A stretch of DNA of 64,000 nt from Salipiger thiooxidans (GCF_900102075.1 NZ_FNAV01000019.1:17126-81125); one strand, 5' to 3'. Numbered from the stretch's first letter, positions 52,994 through 62,169 are shown. Notes: generated by a model not told the origin, from the sequence alone. Program-made: numbers and translations.

Positions 52994-54976
52994 TCAGGCC
53001 GCTTGCGCGATCTCGCTGTCAGGCTCGGGAGATTGCGAGGCATGCTCCGCCTCATCACAGGCGACGCCGGCGGTCTGCATCATGGGCGGGCACCAGGCGG
53101 CCACAGCAGCGCGCTGCGCGTCCGTGAGCGTCGCGAAAGGCTCGGCGAAGAGCTTGTCGCAGAAGGCGACGATCTCTTTCTTGCTCGACGAGGCCAGCGT
53201 CACCGCCTCCTGGGCCAGACCCAGATCTTCGCCGAGGATCTTCAGGAGCCAGGCCTTCTTGAAGCGGTTGAAGAGCGCCGCATTTGGCGTCCAGTGGGCG
53301 CGGATGTCGGGCATGATCTCGATCTCGAAGTCATGCATCAGGCTGTCGCGCTGGCGGTCCCGTGCGAAGCAGGACTGCGTCGTGCTGGCGGTCGCATAGG
53401 CCACGAGCTTGGCCTTCTCGCCGGCCTCCAGCGCGCGAAACGCCGCGAACTGATCGGCGGGCGAACGGTTGTCATCGAGCCAGGAGAGGTCCAGCGCATC
53501 ATGCGCCGCCGCCACCTGCTCAAGCGAGGTCTCGTCGATCTCGTCCATTTTGGCATGGCTGCGGTATTCCTTGCGGGCATCGATCTTGATCGCCTGCGTG
53601 ACGCTCATGCCGCTGGCCAGAACATCACTGACCAGCTTGAAGAGCGTCAGATCGAGCGTGGCCTCGGGATGCAGCGCCATCGCGGCGCCGAGGGCCATGG
53701 CCCGCTCCGTCTTGAGGTCCTCTGCCAACGAGGCCGGGTAGCTGATTTCACCAGCGTCGGGGGCCTCCTCTCCGGTGGTGTTGGTCGACGAACCGCGCGC
53801 GCCCTCCTCTTTCACGGTGTCCTCGGGGCGCACGAGGCCGATATGGAGCGTAATCTTTCCACCCTGCCACGACGCGATCACCCCGGACCGCGCGAGGTCC
53901 TCGGCGCTATAGGCCTCCTGCAGATCGCGCGCTTCGTCTTCCAGAGCGTCCACGCGCTCGTAAAGGGCATTGTGGGCATCGTCTTCGAGCCCCTCATCCT
54001 CCATCTCGAGCTGCAGTTTCTCAAGCTCGGCAGTGATCTCATCGATGCGCTTCTGGCTCGCCTCATCCGGCTCGATCGGGCTGGGATAGACTCGGCCATA
54101 GTCGGCCATGGTCGCGTAATCGTAGCCGACCACCGAATCGGCCCAAGCAAAGCCCAGCTTTATGCGGGCCTCCTCGGCGGCGGCCGCGAGCTTCTCGAGC
54201 AGGATGGTTTCGACCAGCGCAGCGTCTTCCAGCACCGAATGCTCTTCCAGGAGATCGGCCGCGATCGCTCCGCCGCGGGCCTCGTATTCCTCGCGCACGA
54301 AGGTACCGATGTCGTCGCTGACCTGCACCCCGCGCGATTTGAGCGCCTGACGGACGGTGTAGGCCTGCAAGTAGCTGTCTTCCTTGGTGAGCGCCTCGAA
54401 GACCTCGCGCTGCACTTCCTGGCTCGGATGCTCAGCAAAGGCCTTCATCGTGTCGAGTGTGATTGTCTTCGCGCGAGCCGCCGCGCGAATGTCGGGATGA
54501 ATGAGACCGTAGCGCAGGCGGCCTTTCACGGCAGCGACTGTGGTGCCGAAGGTCCTGGCGATGGTCTCGGGGGTCTGGCCATCGACCTCCATCATCCGCG
54601 CGAAGGCCTCGAACTCGTCAATCGCGTTCATCGGGGCTTGCGTGATGTTCTCGGCGAGCGACAAGGCCGTGGTGACGTCGCAGTCGTCCCGGACGAGACG
54701 GCAGTCCACCTTGGTTTTCGCCGTGAACCCCTTGACGGCCTTGTCCGCGACCAGCTCTTTCAGCGCGGCATGGCGCCGGCCACCGGCAAGCACGGCATAT
54801 TTGCCGTCGAGCTTCTGGACAAGGAGCGGCTGGAGCAGGCCCAGTACGGCGATGCTGGCCTTCAGATGGGCGATGTTCTCGGGGTCGTAGGTTTCCGGGG
54901 AGTTGCTACGCACATTGGCTGGATGGGCAGTCAGATCGCCGATGGCGACGGAGACGGGTTTGAAGCTTGCGGTCAT
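52994..54976 (-). CDS. large ParB/RepB/Spo0J-family protein
   Basis: 660 residues. The N-terminal ParB domain has VLGLLQPLLVQ, VLAGGRRHAAL and SLAENITQAPMN, then a helix-turn-helix (TPETIARTFGTTVAAVKGRL). The long C-terminal part is acidic and helical. It is twice the size of RepB at 59929 and lacks a partner ParA next to it, so it may be a nucleoid- or transfer-associated ParB relative rather than the partition protein of this replicon. Confidence 0.87.
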   Translation of the reverse strand: MTASFKPVSVAIGDLTAHPANVRSNSPETYDPENIAHLKASIAVLGLLQPLLVQKLDGKYAVLAGGRRHAALKELVADKAVKGFTAKTKVDCRLVRDDCDVTTALSLAENITQAPMNAIDEFEAFARMMEVDGQTPETIARTFGTTVAAVKGRLRYGLIHPDIRAAARAKTITLDTMKAFAEHPSQEVQREVFEALTKEDSYLQAYTVRQALKSRGVQVSDDIGTFVREEYEARGGAIAADLLEEHSVLEDAALVETILLEKLAAAAEEARIKLGFAWADSVVGYDYATMADYGRVYPSPIEPDEASQKRIDEITAELEKLQLEMEDEGLEDDAHNALYERVDALEDEARDLQEAYSAEDLARSGVIASWQGGKITLHIGLVRPEDTVKEEGARGSSTNTTGEEAPDAGEISYPASLAEDLKTERAMALGAAMALHPEATLDLTLFKLVSDVLASGMSVTQAIKIDARKEYRSHAKMDEIDETSLEQVAAAHDALDLSWLDDNRSPADQFAAFRALEAGEKAKLVAYATASTTQSCFARDRQRDSLMHDFEIEIMPDIRAHWTPNAALFNRFKKAWLLKILGEDLGLAQEAVTLASSSKKEIVAFCDKLFAEPFATLTDAQRAAVAAWCPPMMQTAGVACDEAEHASQSPEPDSEIAQAA

Positions 54977-55054
54977 GGGATGTCCTTTTCGATGGGTATG
55001 GTGAGATCCGCGCGTTCACGCACGTGACCAATCCCCGGCTTCGGGGATCAAAAG

Positions 55055-55095
55055 GACAAAAGGCCCACTCTCCCTTTGAGGGGTCGGTGGGCCTT
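55055..55095 (-). terminator. intrinsic terminator upstream of the ParB-like gene
   Basis: On the minus strand the stem AAGGCCCAC / GTGGGCCTT is followed by TTTTGTCCTTTTG. It lies between the DUF3768 gene and the ParB-like gene. A second small hairpin (ATCCCCG / CGGGGAT, 55031-55049) follows directly. Arrangement and AGGACAAAA-type flank resemble the terminator at 50937. Confidence 0.65.
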
Positions 55096-55132
55096 CATTG
55101 CCTGAGATGTCGGGGAGGAGTCCCCTGCCCTT

Positions 55133-55522
55133 CTACCAGTCGCGCGCCAGCATGATGGTCAGCACGCGCGTGGTGGTCGTGGGGTTGTCCGGGGTCTCGG
55201 CTTCGTAGCGAAAGTCGGAATCCGCTTCATACAGATCGATTTTCCAGAACACGGTCTCGCCGCGGACCGTGACCGACCCGAAATCATGCCATCCCTCCGG
55301 GTCGTTCTCGGGCTCGAACACATCAAACTCCCCGGTCGCCTTCACCGCCTCGGCCATGAAGCCGTCACCAGCCTCCATGAGCGAACGGGTAACATGCATC
55401 CGGCCTTGGATGGGCTGCGCGGGCGGCACTCCAAGGCACGCGAGTTTGCGGAACGCGTCGTTCTGCGCCGCGATCACGGTCGGATCCGGACGGTCTGACT
55501 GGGGTTGAACGGTCATGGACAT
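55133..55522 (-). CDS. DUF3768-family protein
   Basis: 129 residues, acidic. DUF3768 features are the N-terminal AAQNDAFRK, TRSLMEAGDGF and the DPEGWHDFGSVTVRGETVFWKID region (split here to GWHDFGSVTV and VFWKIDLY). The family is common in alphaproteobacterial plasmids; role unknown. Confidence 0.8.
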   Translation of the reverse strand: MSMTVQPQSDRPDPTVIAAQNDAFRKLACLGVPPAQPIQGRMHVTRSLMEAGDGFMAEAVKATGEFDVFEPENDPEGWHDFGSVTVRGETVFWKIDLYEADSDFRYEAETPDNPTTTTRVLTIMLARDW

Positions 55523-55609
55523 GGGTCTTTCCTTTAAGAAGTTGAAACACCCTTCCCAAAGCCTGCTTTTTCTTTTCCGCGGGGCGGAGGAACCGAAGCA
55601 GAAGGTGCC

Positions 55610-55819
55610 CTACCCGAACAGCCCCTTGGGTCTGTAATTCGGGTTGGGGATGGTTTCGATCCAGCCGCCCTGGTCCTTGATGCTCTCAAGTGCCGCCGAG
55701 AGCGGATAAGCGCCCTCAGACGCGCTCCACCAATAGGCACCGCGTTTGAAGGTGATGATCTTGCGGCCGCCGTCTTCGAAGCAGGCCACCCGCAGCGTCT
55801 TGGGTTCCTTGCGTGACAT
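55610..55819 (-). CDS. small plasmid-backbone protein
   Basis: 69 residues, basic then polar: RKEPKTLRVACFEDGGRK at the start, a YWWSASEG middle and PNPNYRPKGLFG at the end. No signal or membrane segment. It lies between the DUF3768 and ArdC-like genes on the same strand. Function unknown. Confidence 0.6.
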   Translation of the reverse strand: MSRKEPKTLRVACFEDGGRKIITFKRGAYWWSASEGAYPLSAALESIKDQGGWIETIPNPNYRPKGLFG

Positions 55820-55842
55820 GCGAGTCTCCGTTCTCCGTGTGG

Positions 55843-56781
55843 TCAGGCGGCCTCGGCACTGCGCCCTGCCCTGCCCGTCTCCGATCTGGCGATCAGATAG
55901 TCGCAGGCGCGCTGCGCATCCGCGGCGTGCTTGAAGATCGCACCCTTGTCCGACCGAAGGACCCGTAACCAGTTGTGGAGATAGGCGGCATTCATCTCGA
56001 GCGTATGGGCCGTGAAGCCGAGCGTCTGACCCAGGAAAACCGAGGTGAATTCCGCGACGATCTCCTCGCGCGCATAGGAGGTGTTGCCGAACTTCGAGAA
56101 CCCGAAATCACGGTTCAGTCGATGGGGGGCTTTCGTTGCATGGGCCAGCTCATGCGCCCAGACCCCGTAGAAGTTCCGCGGGTTTTCGAACCGCGCGATC
56201 GACGGCATGAAGACCTTGTCCACGGGCGGCAAATAGTAGGCTTCTGTTCCCGTGAAAACGGTCGTGATGTCGATAGCATCGAAAAACGCCTGCATGTGCG
56301 GGATGGGCTCGGACGGCGGATGCTCGGGCACGGGCTCCGGGTCGGGGAAGAAGCTGTCGGGCAAGCCATCGATCTGGCAGGCGTTGAACACGCGGTAGGA
56401 TTTCTGGAAGCGGAATACGCGGGCCTCCTCGGAGCGATCATCCCTCTCCCCGTGGTCATCCTCGCCGCCGGCGTCCCTCCGGCTTTGACCGTAGTAAACG
56501 ACGACAGAGGACTTCTCGCCCTTGCGGACCTTCGCATCCAACGCATTGGCTTGCGGCAGCGTCATCCAGAAGGGCGAGCTGTGCCCCGCCATCACGGTGC
56601 GCATGGTTAGCAGGAAGTTGTTGACCCCCTGGTAGGGCTCACCGCCCACGCGCAGGGGGCGCGAGCTGCCGCCTGCGGTCCAGGGCTTGCGCCACGGCAG
56701 GACACCGCGCTCGATGATGCGGATGATTTCGTTCGTGATGACCTCGGAGGCATCGAATTTGGGCGTGCGGGATCGGGCCAT
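55843..56781 (-). CDS. ArdC-like antirestriction protein with zincin domain
   Basis: 312 residues. The N-terminal single-strand-DNA-binding domain has GVLPWRKPW, GVNNFLLTM and KGEKSSVVVYY. The C-terminal zinc metallopeptidase-like domain has the HELAH motif near residue 210 and a downstream Glu in REEIVAEF. ArdC relatives protect incoming plasmid DNA from restriction. ATG 56781. Confidence 0.87.
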   Translation of the reverse strand: MARSRTPKFDASEVITNEIIRIIERGVLPWRKPWTAGGSSRPLRVGGEPYQGVNNFLLTMRTVMAGHSSPFWMTLPQANALDAKVRKGEKSSVVVYYGQSRRDAGGEDDHGERDDRSEEARVFRFQKSYRVFNACQIDGLPDSFFPDPEPVPEHPPSEPIPHMQAFFDAIDITTVFTGTEAYYLPPVDKVFMPSIARFENPRNFYGVWAHELAHATKAPHRLNRDFGFSKFGNTSYAREEIVAEFTSVFLGQTLGFTAHTLEMNAAYLHNWLRVLRSDKGAIFKHAADAQRACDYLIARSETGRAGRSAEAA

Positions 56782-56821
56782 GGCTGGCGTCCTTTCGTGT
56801 GTTGGTGAGAGAATTTAGGGG

Positions 56822-57292
56822 TCAGGTTGACTGGCGGGGGCGCGGATCGTTGACGATCCTCGCGCCGAGCCGCTCGACCATGTCGATGTAGGTGGTCAGC
56901 GAGACAGACTGGCCGGCACCTGAATGGTCAGCGTCAACCGATCTGCCTCGTGTCACACGGGGCAGGTTCGCGAAGCCGATGCCATCGGTGACGGGTCGGA
57001 TATCGATGAACGGCGTCCCTCGCGCGACCGCAAGAGAGGCCACGGGAAAGCGCTCGATTGGCGCGTGGGTGGATACGGTGGCGCAGCCGAGATGGAGGAA
57101 CGTTCCACCCGCCCCGCAGATCACATGGGCATTCGGCAGCGTCGCCGCCTGCCTGAGATAGCCGAGATCACGCAGGACGGTCTGGCGTTCGAGCCGCTGT
57201 GCCAGCGCCGTCTGGCCAGTTCGGCGCAGCTCTCTATGTCGCCACCAGGAGGCCGCGGTTGCGCGGAGCACGCGCAAGACACCTGTTTGCAT
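56822..57292 (-). CDS. plasmid-backbone protein of unknown function
   Basis: 156 residues. It begins with a basic helical part (RATAASWWRHRELRRTG) and continues with a beta-rich body (HVICGAGGTFLHLG). ATG 57292 has AAGGG 7 nt upstream; ATG 57307 is the longer alternative. It lies 40 bp before the ArdC-like gene. No family recognised. Confidence 0.55.
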   Translation of the reverse strand: MQTGVLRVLRATAASWWRHRELRRTGQTALAQRLERQTVLRDLGYLRQAATLPNAHVICGAGGTFLHLGCATVSTHAPIERFPVASLAVARGTPFIDIRPVTDGIGFANLPRVTRGRSVDADHSGAGQSVSLTTYIDMVERLGARIVNDPRPRQST

Positions 57293-58446
57293 GGAAATGC
57301 CCTTCATCCGGAACGGCAGACCGGAACCCGGCCCGGACCCATCTGAGGGACCCCAAAGGCCCTCATCCGTCAGTCACAAAACCCGAAGAACACTTTCACT
57401 TTTCGTGGACCAAACCCATGAAACACCCAACCGCCACCGAACTGTACTGGTACGACGGGATCAGAACTTCCACAGGGCCCATCGGCTAGACCTGTGGCGG
57501 CTCCTTCTTCACGAGATAGCCCAAACCGCTCAATCGGCCCGCAACTGCCAACTTCTTCATAAAGCGTGCTGATGCTTTGGCTTCCCGCCGATGTAGCGGA
57601 TCGGCACCCTGGAAAGGGAAACCATGTCGATGATGGCTGTTATGGGCATAATTTCCCATCGCGAACACTAAAACACAATAACCCATTGTTATTAAATCGC
57701 TTTCATCCACCGGATGGATCAGATCATTCCGCAACCAACATCAAAGCACTCTTTTGAAGAGTTCGGGTGTCATGAAATCAAGAGATTAAGTTGCACCCGC
57801 TGTTCTGCGATGTCCTCGCCGTCCACTACGACCAAATCAGTGGAACGCGGGACCGCTGGCAACCAGCTGCTGCGCTTGAGGAACCGATTGCCTCGCTGGC
57901 CATGTCGCCATTATCGAAGTGACTGAGAAATTACCGGCTCCCCGCGTGCGGGAATTCGAGGATCGAGCCCTTGGTCAAACGGTTTTGGCAACCATCGATC
58001 GTCTGCTCCTTGTGCGCTGCGGCCCGTAGCCACGATATCATGCAACAGACATCCACAACCTACCTCTCAGGCATTAGCACCGATGAAGGCCAAGGGAATA
58101 TCCGAGGCCAGGACCCAAATCGCCGTCAGCAGGCGCCGGATAGCGTAGAACCAATTGTTCAGGGTATTCATCTTCAGATCTCAGACATCGAAAAGGGCAG
58201 GGGCCGCGGAGGCGCGCAACTGCTAGGTTGGCTACAGCGCAACGCTCTGTATGTTCTTCACTAGCCGCCTTTGCGCTACTAGCAGCGATGGTCACCAGCT
58301 GAGGTTTTACCATGATGATCGGGATGCCCTCGTCATCAGATCTTCGCCGCGACGAAGGCGAAAGCCACTTTCACGATCTCAAATACCGCCACACCTCAAC
58401 CCCCTAACTTTTCTCTCTCGAACACCGTTTGTGTGCCGAGAGCCTG
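57293..58446. other. 1.15-kb stretch without a convincing gene
   Basis: No frame here has a good start, ribosome site and protein-like composition together. Two pieces read like protein remnants: minus strand 57486-57734, ending RFMKKLAVAGRLSGLGYLV, and plus strand about 57786-57923, containing HPLFCDVLAVHYDQISG and ending at a TGA. Neither was assigned to a family. The stretch may hold decayed genes, the leader of the leftward backbone genes, or replication-linked sequence next to repC. Confidence 0.4.
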
Positions 58447-58462
58447 CTTAACAGCTGTTAAG
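58447..58462. promoter_or_regulatory. parS-like palindrome 1
   Basis: CTTAACAGCTGTTAAG, a perfect 16-bp palindrome just downstream of repC. The core TTAACAGCTGTTAA resembles the repABC parS consensus GTTNNCNGCNGNNAAC, differing at the outer base. RepB is the expected ligand. Confidence 0.7.
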
Positions 58463-58492
58463 TTATGCCATGCCCGCCGCACGAGATCGGAG

Positions 58493-58508
58493 TTTAACAG
58501 CTGTTAAG
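58493..58508. promoter_or_regulatory. parS-like palindrome 2
   Basis: TTTAACAGCTGTTAAG, sharing the 14-bp core of the first site 46 bp away and overlapping the repC stop codon. Paired sites fit a RepB-binding centromere. Confidence 0.7.
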
Positions 58509-59727
58509 CCGCGTTCCGCCGGCCAATCAATGCCATGACCATTGGGCCACAGGAAAACTCGCCTGCCGCAGCTTTGGCAGTCAGAGCTCGCAAGTATCCA
58601 CCAGGCGATCTTATGTCGGCGAAGCGTTCCAGCATGGCAGCAACGACGATCGACGCTTGCTCCGGACCCATGAACCGCTGTGCTTCTTCCCATGCAGACG
58701 CACTGATGCCCATGGCTGGCCGCACATGGCACGCCGCATCGAAGAGCTGATGCCAATGCCGGATCTCACCTTGGTAGAAGGTCTTGAGCGAGGGACATGC
58801 CGCGATCACTAGGTGCAGCGGGATCTTTGGCAGGTGTCTTGTGTCCTGTTCATCAACGTCAGCCACCGGCTCATTCGTGTCCACATCTGGCACACCCGCC
58901 GCCGCCCCGCTTTTTTCTAAAGCAGGTTCAAGATCTATAGATTCTTTATTTGAATTATGATGGTGACGCTCAGATTGGGCATCATTGGTGTTCATTTCTT
59001 CTGTTTCAGGGCCATCAATGATGTTGCGTGCCTGGTCAAGGAGAGCTTCAAGGTCGGCTCGATAGGCCGCGAGGTCCTCAACTGAAAGCTTGCGGCGAAG
59101 CGCGCGGGCTGTGAGGGCAGCCCTGTCGCGAAGCTGATCCCAGAAGCCTAGGCCTGGCTGCATCTCGTCTCCGAACTCGGCGAGGGCCGCGAGATCGCGG
59201 CGCATGAGGCTTACGACCTCTCTCAGGCGCCTGACGCGCTCCTCAGCCTCACGTACGGCCTCTGCGGCCCGTGCTATCTCCTCGGACTGACAGTAGAGCG
59301 GGGAAAGATCGAAGCCAAAGGCAACGCGGTCTTCGCCGTGCTTACGGACGTAGCGCTTCCCATTGGGGCTATCGCGCCGCTGGAGCAAGCCAGCCTCGAC
59401 AAGACGCGCGAGGTGACGACGCATCGTGGAGCAGGGCATACCATTCAGGCGCTCACAGATCGCCTTGTTCGAGGGGAAGACGACCATCTCGGCGTTCCCG
59501 CCAAGCGCATCGTCCGGAAAGAAGCTGAGGAGCCCCTGCAAAACCGTCAGATCACGTTCCGAGACCCCAAAGGCCGCTTGCGCCTTGGAGAGCTCGCGCA
59601 GGAGTTCCCACTTGTTAACGGGTCTGGCTGGAACAGATGCCTCGGGTCGCTCAATGACGCGCAAATGGGCGTGCGAAATTGGCCGCATAAACGGCGAGAT
59701 TGGTGTGTACTCCATGAAAATGTCCAC
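58504..59727 (-). CDS. repC: RepC replication initiator
   Basis: 407-residue initiator of repABC replicons. The N-terminal winged-helix part has LTVLQGLLSFFP, FPSNKAICERLNG and MRRHLARLVEAGLLQRRDSP; a coiled middle and a C-terminal domain with LVIAACPSLKTFY and SPGGYLRALT follow. ATG 59727 or 59715 could start it. It is preceded by the antisense-RNA region and contains an AT-rich stretch, as expected for the origin. Confidence 0.93.
   Translation of the reverse strand: MDIFMEYTPISPFMRPISHAHLRVIERPEASVPARPVNKWELLRELSKAQAAFGVSERDLTVLQGLLSFFPDDALGGNAEMVVFPSNKAICERLNGMPCSTMRRHLARLVEAGLLQRRDSPNGKRYVRKHGEDRVAFGFDLSPLYCQSEEIARAAEAVREAEERVRRLREVVSLMRRDLAALAEFGDEMQPGLGFWDQLRDRAALTARALRRKLSVEDLAAYRADLEALLDQARNIIDGPETEEMNTNDAQSERHHHNSNKESIDLEPALEKSGAAAGVPDVDTNEPVADVDEQDTRHLPKIPLHLVIAACPSLKTFYQGEIRHWHQLFDAACHVRPAMGISASAWEEAQRFMGPEQASIVVAAMLERFADIRSPGGYLRALTAKAAAGEFSCGPMVMALIGRRNAA
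58909..58964. other. AT-rich segment inside repC, origin candidate
   Basis: A strongly A/T-rich block within otherwise GC-rich repC encodes a low-complexity linker of the protein (HHHNSNKESIDLEP). In repABC plasmids the replication origin has been mapped inside repC, so this is the likely oriV unwinding region by analogy. Confidence 0.5.
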
Positions 59728-59801
59728 GAAGACAAAAATTCTAGGGCCCGCGAATCGCTTTGCGCTTGCGGGGTAGGGGCCAGAACGCTACATTCAGAGG
59801 T

Positions 59802-59890
59802 GCGAAAACTGAGATTTTGTAGCGGGCTGATCCCGGTGCGAAACCTTACAAAGGTCTCGTGAAGCTAGCTTCTCGGGGCCTTTTTCTTTT
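59802..59890 (+). ncRNA. probable antisense (incompatibility) RNA opposing the repC leader
   Basis: A plus-strand promoter (TTGCGG at 59766-59771, 17-bp spacer, TACATT at 59789-59794) faces rightward in the repB-repC gap and is followed by a strong terminator at 59853. Small counter-transcribed RNAs at exactly this place control RepC in known repABC plasmids. Ends are estimated from the promoter and terminator. Confidence 0.6.
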
Positions 59891-59891
59891 T
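59853..59891 (+). terminator. intrinsic terminator of the antisense RNA
   Basis: Stem GGTCTCGTGAAGC pairs with GCTTCTCGGGGCC (12 of 13 positions, with G-T pairs) and is followed by TTTTTCTTTT. Confidence 0.75.
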
Positions 59892-59928
59892 GCCTGTATC
59901 GTGCCTCCTTCTTGTTGGTTGCTCTTCC

Positions 59929-60858
59929 TCAGTCTCCTGAACGCTTCCAGCGCTCATGAAGCTCGGTAATCAGCTTTGGGGCGTTGCCCTCCAACCAGCT
60001 GATAAAATCAGGTTCATCCGTAGTTAGATCAAGTTTGAGCTGCTTGCCTTGGCGGCTGGTCTTGACCGTCGCAGCTCCAACACCGGGGATCGCCAAAGCA
60101 GGCACACCCTTTCTAGACGGGCTTGCTTTCTTTTCTGCGCTCTTCGCAGCTGCCAGAACTGCGAGAAACGCACGCTCAGAAACCTCATCGACCGAGCCGG
60201 AACTTCCGGACTTGGCTGCATGAGCTATGGCTAGCAGTTGGTCCCGATTACCGTCGTAGGCACCCAAAGCCTTTTTGAGCTCTTCCCATCTCGGGCGACC
60301 AATCCCAGGAGCTGCACCAATTGCCTGGATGAGATCCTCGCCGACCGTCCGAACGACACTCAAGAGCTGTGAAACCCCAGCTTCGTGGAGGTTAAGGACT
60401 TCGGCGACACCACGATTGGTGCGCTCAGCCCCTTCCAAATGGTCGCCGTCTAGAAGCGCCGTCGCTACTAGCGCACGTTCAATAAAGCTCAGATCACGAC
60501 GCTCTTGGTTCTCGAGAAGCTGATCTCGAAGCGCTTGATCACCTTCAACCTCTGTGACGATGGCTCGAACTTTGATACCGAGTTCGCGACATGCTTCCAA
60601 GCGTCTGCGGCCATAGATCAGGTTGTAGCGATCGCCTTCCAGTGGGCGGACCAAGACAGGCACACGCTGACCGTTCTTGGAAATAGAGTTCTTCAGGCCC
60701 TCAACTTCAATCTGAAGCCTGTCATCCAACCGTCCTTCGGTAACAATCTGCGCCGGATCGATCTCAAAAACACCGCCACGCAGTCGGCGCCCTTCAAGAG
60801 CGTCAGGAGCGTTGCGAAGGGTCTGCAGCGGCAGGCCAAGTTTAGGCTTTCTTGCCAT
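59929..60858 (-). CDS. repB: RepB partition protein
   Basis: 309 residues, the ParB-type centromere-binding protein of the repABC system. ParB motifs are VPVLVRPLEGD, LIYGRRRLEACRELG and LLENQERRDLSFIERA, then a helix-turn-helix (NRGVAEVLNLHEAGVSQLL). The N-terminus MARKPKLG overlaps the end of repA by 17 nt, so translation is coupled. Confidence 0.92.
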   Translation of the reverse strand: MARKPKLGLPLQTLRNAPDALEGRRLRGGVFEIDPAQIVTEGRLDDRLQIEVEGLKNSISKNGQRVPVLVRPLEGDRYNLIYGRRRLEACRELGIKVRAIVTEVEGDQALRDQLLENQERRDLSFIERALVATALLDGDHLEGAERTNRGVAEVLNLHEAGVSQLLSVVRTVGEDLIQAIGAAPGIGRPRWEELKKALGAYDGNRDQLLAIAHAAKSGSSGSVDEVSERAFLAVLAAAKSAEKKASPSRKGVPALAIPGVGAATVKTSRQGKQLKLDLTTDEPDFISWLEGNAPKLITELHERWKRSGD

Positions 60859-62035
60859 TCCGCCCCCATGTGTTCTGGATGATTTCAGCGATCTCATCGT
60901 TCACTGCGTTCATAGACTCGATCGCACGATCAAACGTCTGACGCGTGAAGTCCTTCTTGTCAGCTTCGTATAGCGTTTGCTTGGTCAAGCCGGCATCAGA
61001 AATTGCGGTCGACTCAACCATGTGATTGGTCAGGACCGACCTCCCAAAGAGCCCGCGAATGAAGGCGATGACTTCGGTCTGTGGTGCGTCGCCGACTTTG
61101 TATCGCGTTGGCAAGAAGCGAAGCCAATCGAAGCGCAGATTTGCGCCTGCATCCCTGATTACTCCAAGGAGATCCGCAGTCATTCGCAGGAATTGGGACA
61201 TCGACATAAGGTCAAGCATCTGCGGGTGAACCGTCACGAGCACACCAGAGGACGCGGAAAGTGCTGACATCGTCAAGAAACCAAGTTGCGGCGGACAGTC
61301 GATCACAACAACGTCGTAGTTCGCTTCAACACTATCGAGTGCGTCATGAACTCTCGCGAAGAACGCCTTCGCTCCGCCTCGCTGGATCGCAGCAGGCGTC
61401 TCGTGCTCGAACTCCATGAGTTCAAGGTTGCCCGGGATAAGATCAAGGCCGCGGATGTAGGTCTTGCGGATCACTTCGGCGATCGGAACCGGATCGTCAT
61501 AGCGAACGGCATCATAGAGGGTTCCGCCCTCCATGAGGTCGAGTTCTGGCTGGATTCCGTGAAGAGCCGAAAGAGATGCTTGGGGGTCGAGATCGATCGC
61601 AAGAACCCTGTACCCCTTGAGCGCCAAGCGCTGAGCGAGGTGAGCAGACGTCGTCGTTTTGCCGGACCCGCCCTTGAAGTTCACCACTGAAATGACTTGA
61701 AGCTCGTCACCGTCGCGACGTCCAGGCACGTAAGTTCCAGACTTTTTTGCGTTTCCTTCAAGCGTCTGCCGGATTTCCCAGATATCGTCGAGCGTATAGC
61801 GGCGATGACTTCCAGCCGTCGTCTCGACGTCAACGATCTTTCCTTCTCGATGAAGCTTCCGAAGATAGGTATGGTCGACGCCAAGGAGCTCAGCAGCTTC
61901 GCCGCTGGTCAGAGTGCGCATCACCTTCTTTGCATCTGGTGGGAAGTGTGCAGCGCGCTGAGCATGCAGGTTCGACGCGAGAAGTTCCGCGTAGTGCCCG
62001 ATGGCGATATCTAGATCCTGTTCTGCTTCGCTCAT
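60842..62035 (-). CDS. repA: RepA partition ATPase
   Basis: 397-residue ParA-type ATPase. An N-terminal helix-turn-helix region (TSGEAAELLGVDHTYLRKLH) precedes the deviant Walker A KGGSGKTTT near residue 118, with DLDPQASLSAL and VVIDCPPQLGFL after it. It moves plasmid copies with RepB and represses the repABC operon. It is the first gene of the leftward repABC operon. Confidence 0.94.
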   Translation of the reverse strand: MSEAEQDLDIAIGHYAELLASNLHAQRAAHFPPDAKKVMRTLTSGEAAELLGVDHTYLRKLHREGKIVDVETTAGSHRRYTLDDIWEIRQTLEGNAKKSGTYVPGRRDGDELQVISVVNFKGGSGKTTTSAHLAQRLALKGYRVLAIDLDPQASLSALHGIQPELDLMEGGTLYDAVRYDDPVPIAEVIRKTYIRGLDLIPGNLELMEFEHETPAAIQRGGAKAFFARVHDALDSVEANYDVVVIDCPPQLGFLTMSALSASSGVLVTVHPQMLDLMSMSQFLRMTADLLGVIRDAGANLRFDWLRFLPTRYKVGDAPQTEVIAFIRGLFGRSVLTNHMVESTAISDAGLTKQTLYEADKKDFTRQTFDRAIESMNAVNDEIAEIIQNTWGRNGKKA

Positions 62036-62053
62036 GTTTGCCCCGATCCGTGG

Positions 62054-62085
62054 GCGCGTTTTTTATGTGACCGCGCGTTATTTTT
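62054..62085. promoter_or_regulatory. direct repeats upstream of repA
   Basis: GCGCGTTTTTT (from 62054) and GCGCGTTATTTTT (from 62073) recur 19 bp apart just upstream of the repA start. They are candidate binding sites for RepA-mediated autoregulation or part of its promoter. Confidence 0.4.
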
Positions 62086-62169
62086 CGAGACTATTGCCCG
62101 AGCAGCCAGATTCGTGCAAGCACTTTCTAGATTTAGTGGCAATCCGTTAGGCCAACACAAGTGTCGTGT

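Noticed and set aside
53003..55027. 674-residue open frame on the plus strand
   Set aside because: It is the exact antisense of the ParB-like gene, which has clear ParB motifs; the plus-frame product has no recognisable domain and reflects GC-rich codon bias.
57418..57489. 23-residue frame with MKHPTATELYWYDG
   Set aside because: Too short, no ribosome site, no neighbouring context supporting expression.
57941..57952. CRISPR-like hairpin CCCGCGTGCGGG after ACCGGCTC
   Set aside because: It resembles some type I repeats but occurs once; there is no array, spacer periodicity or cas gene.
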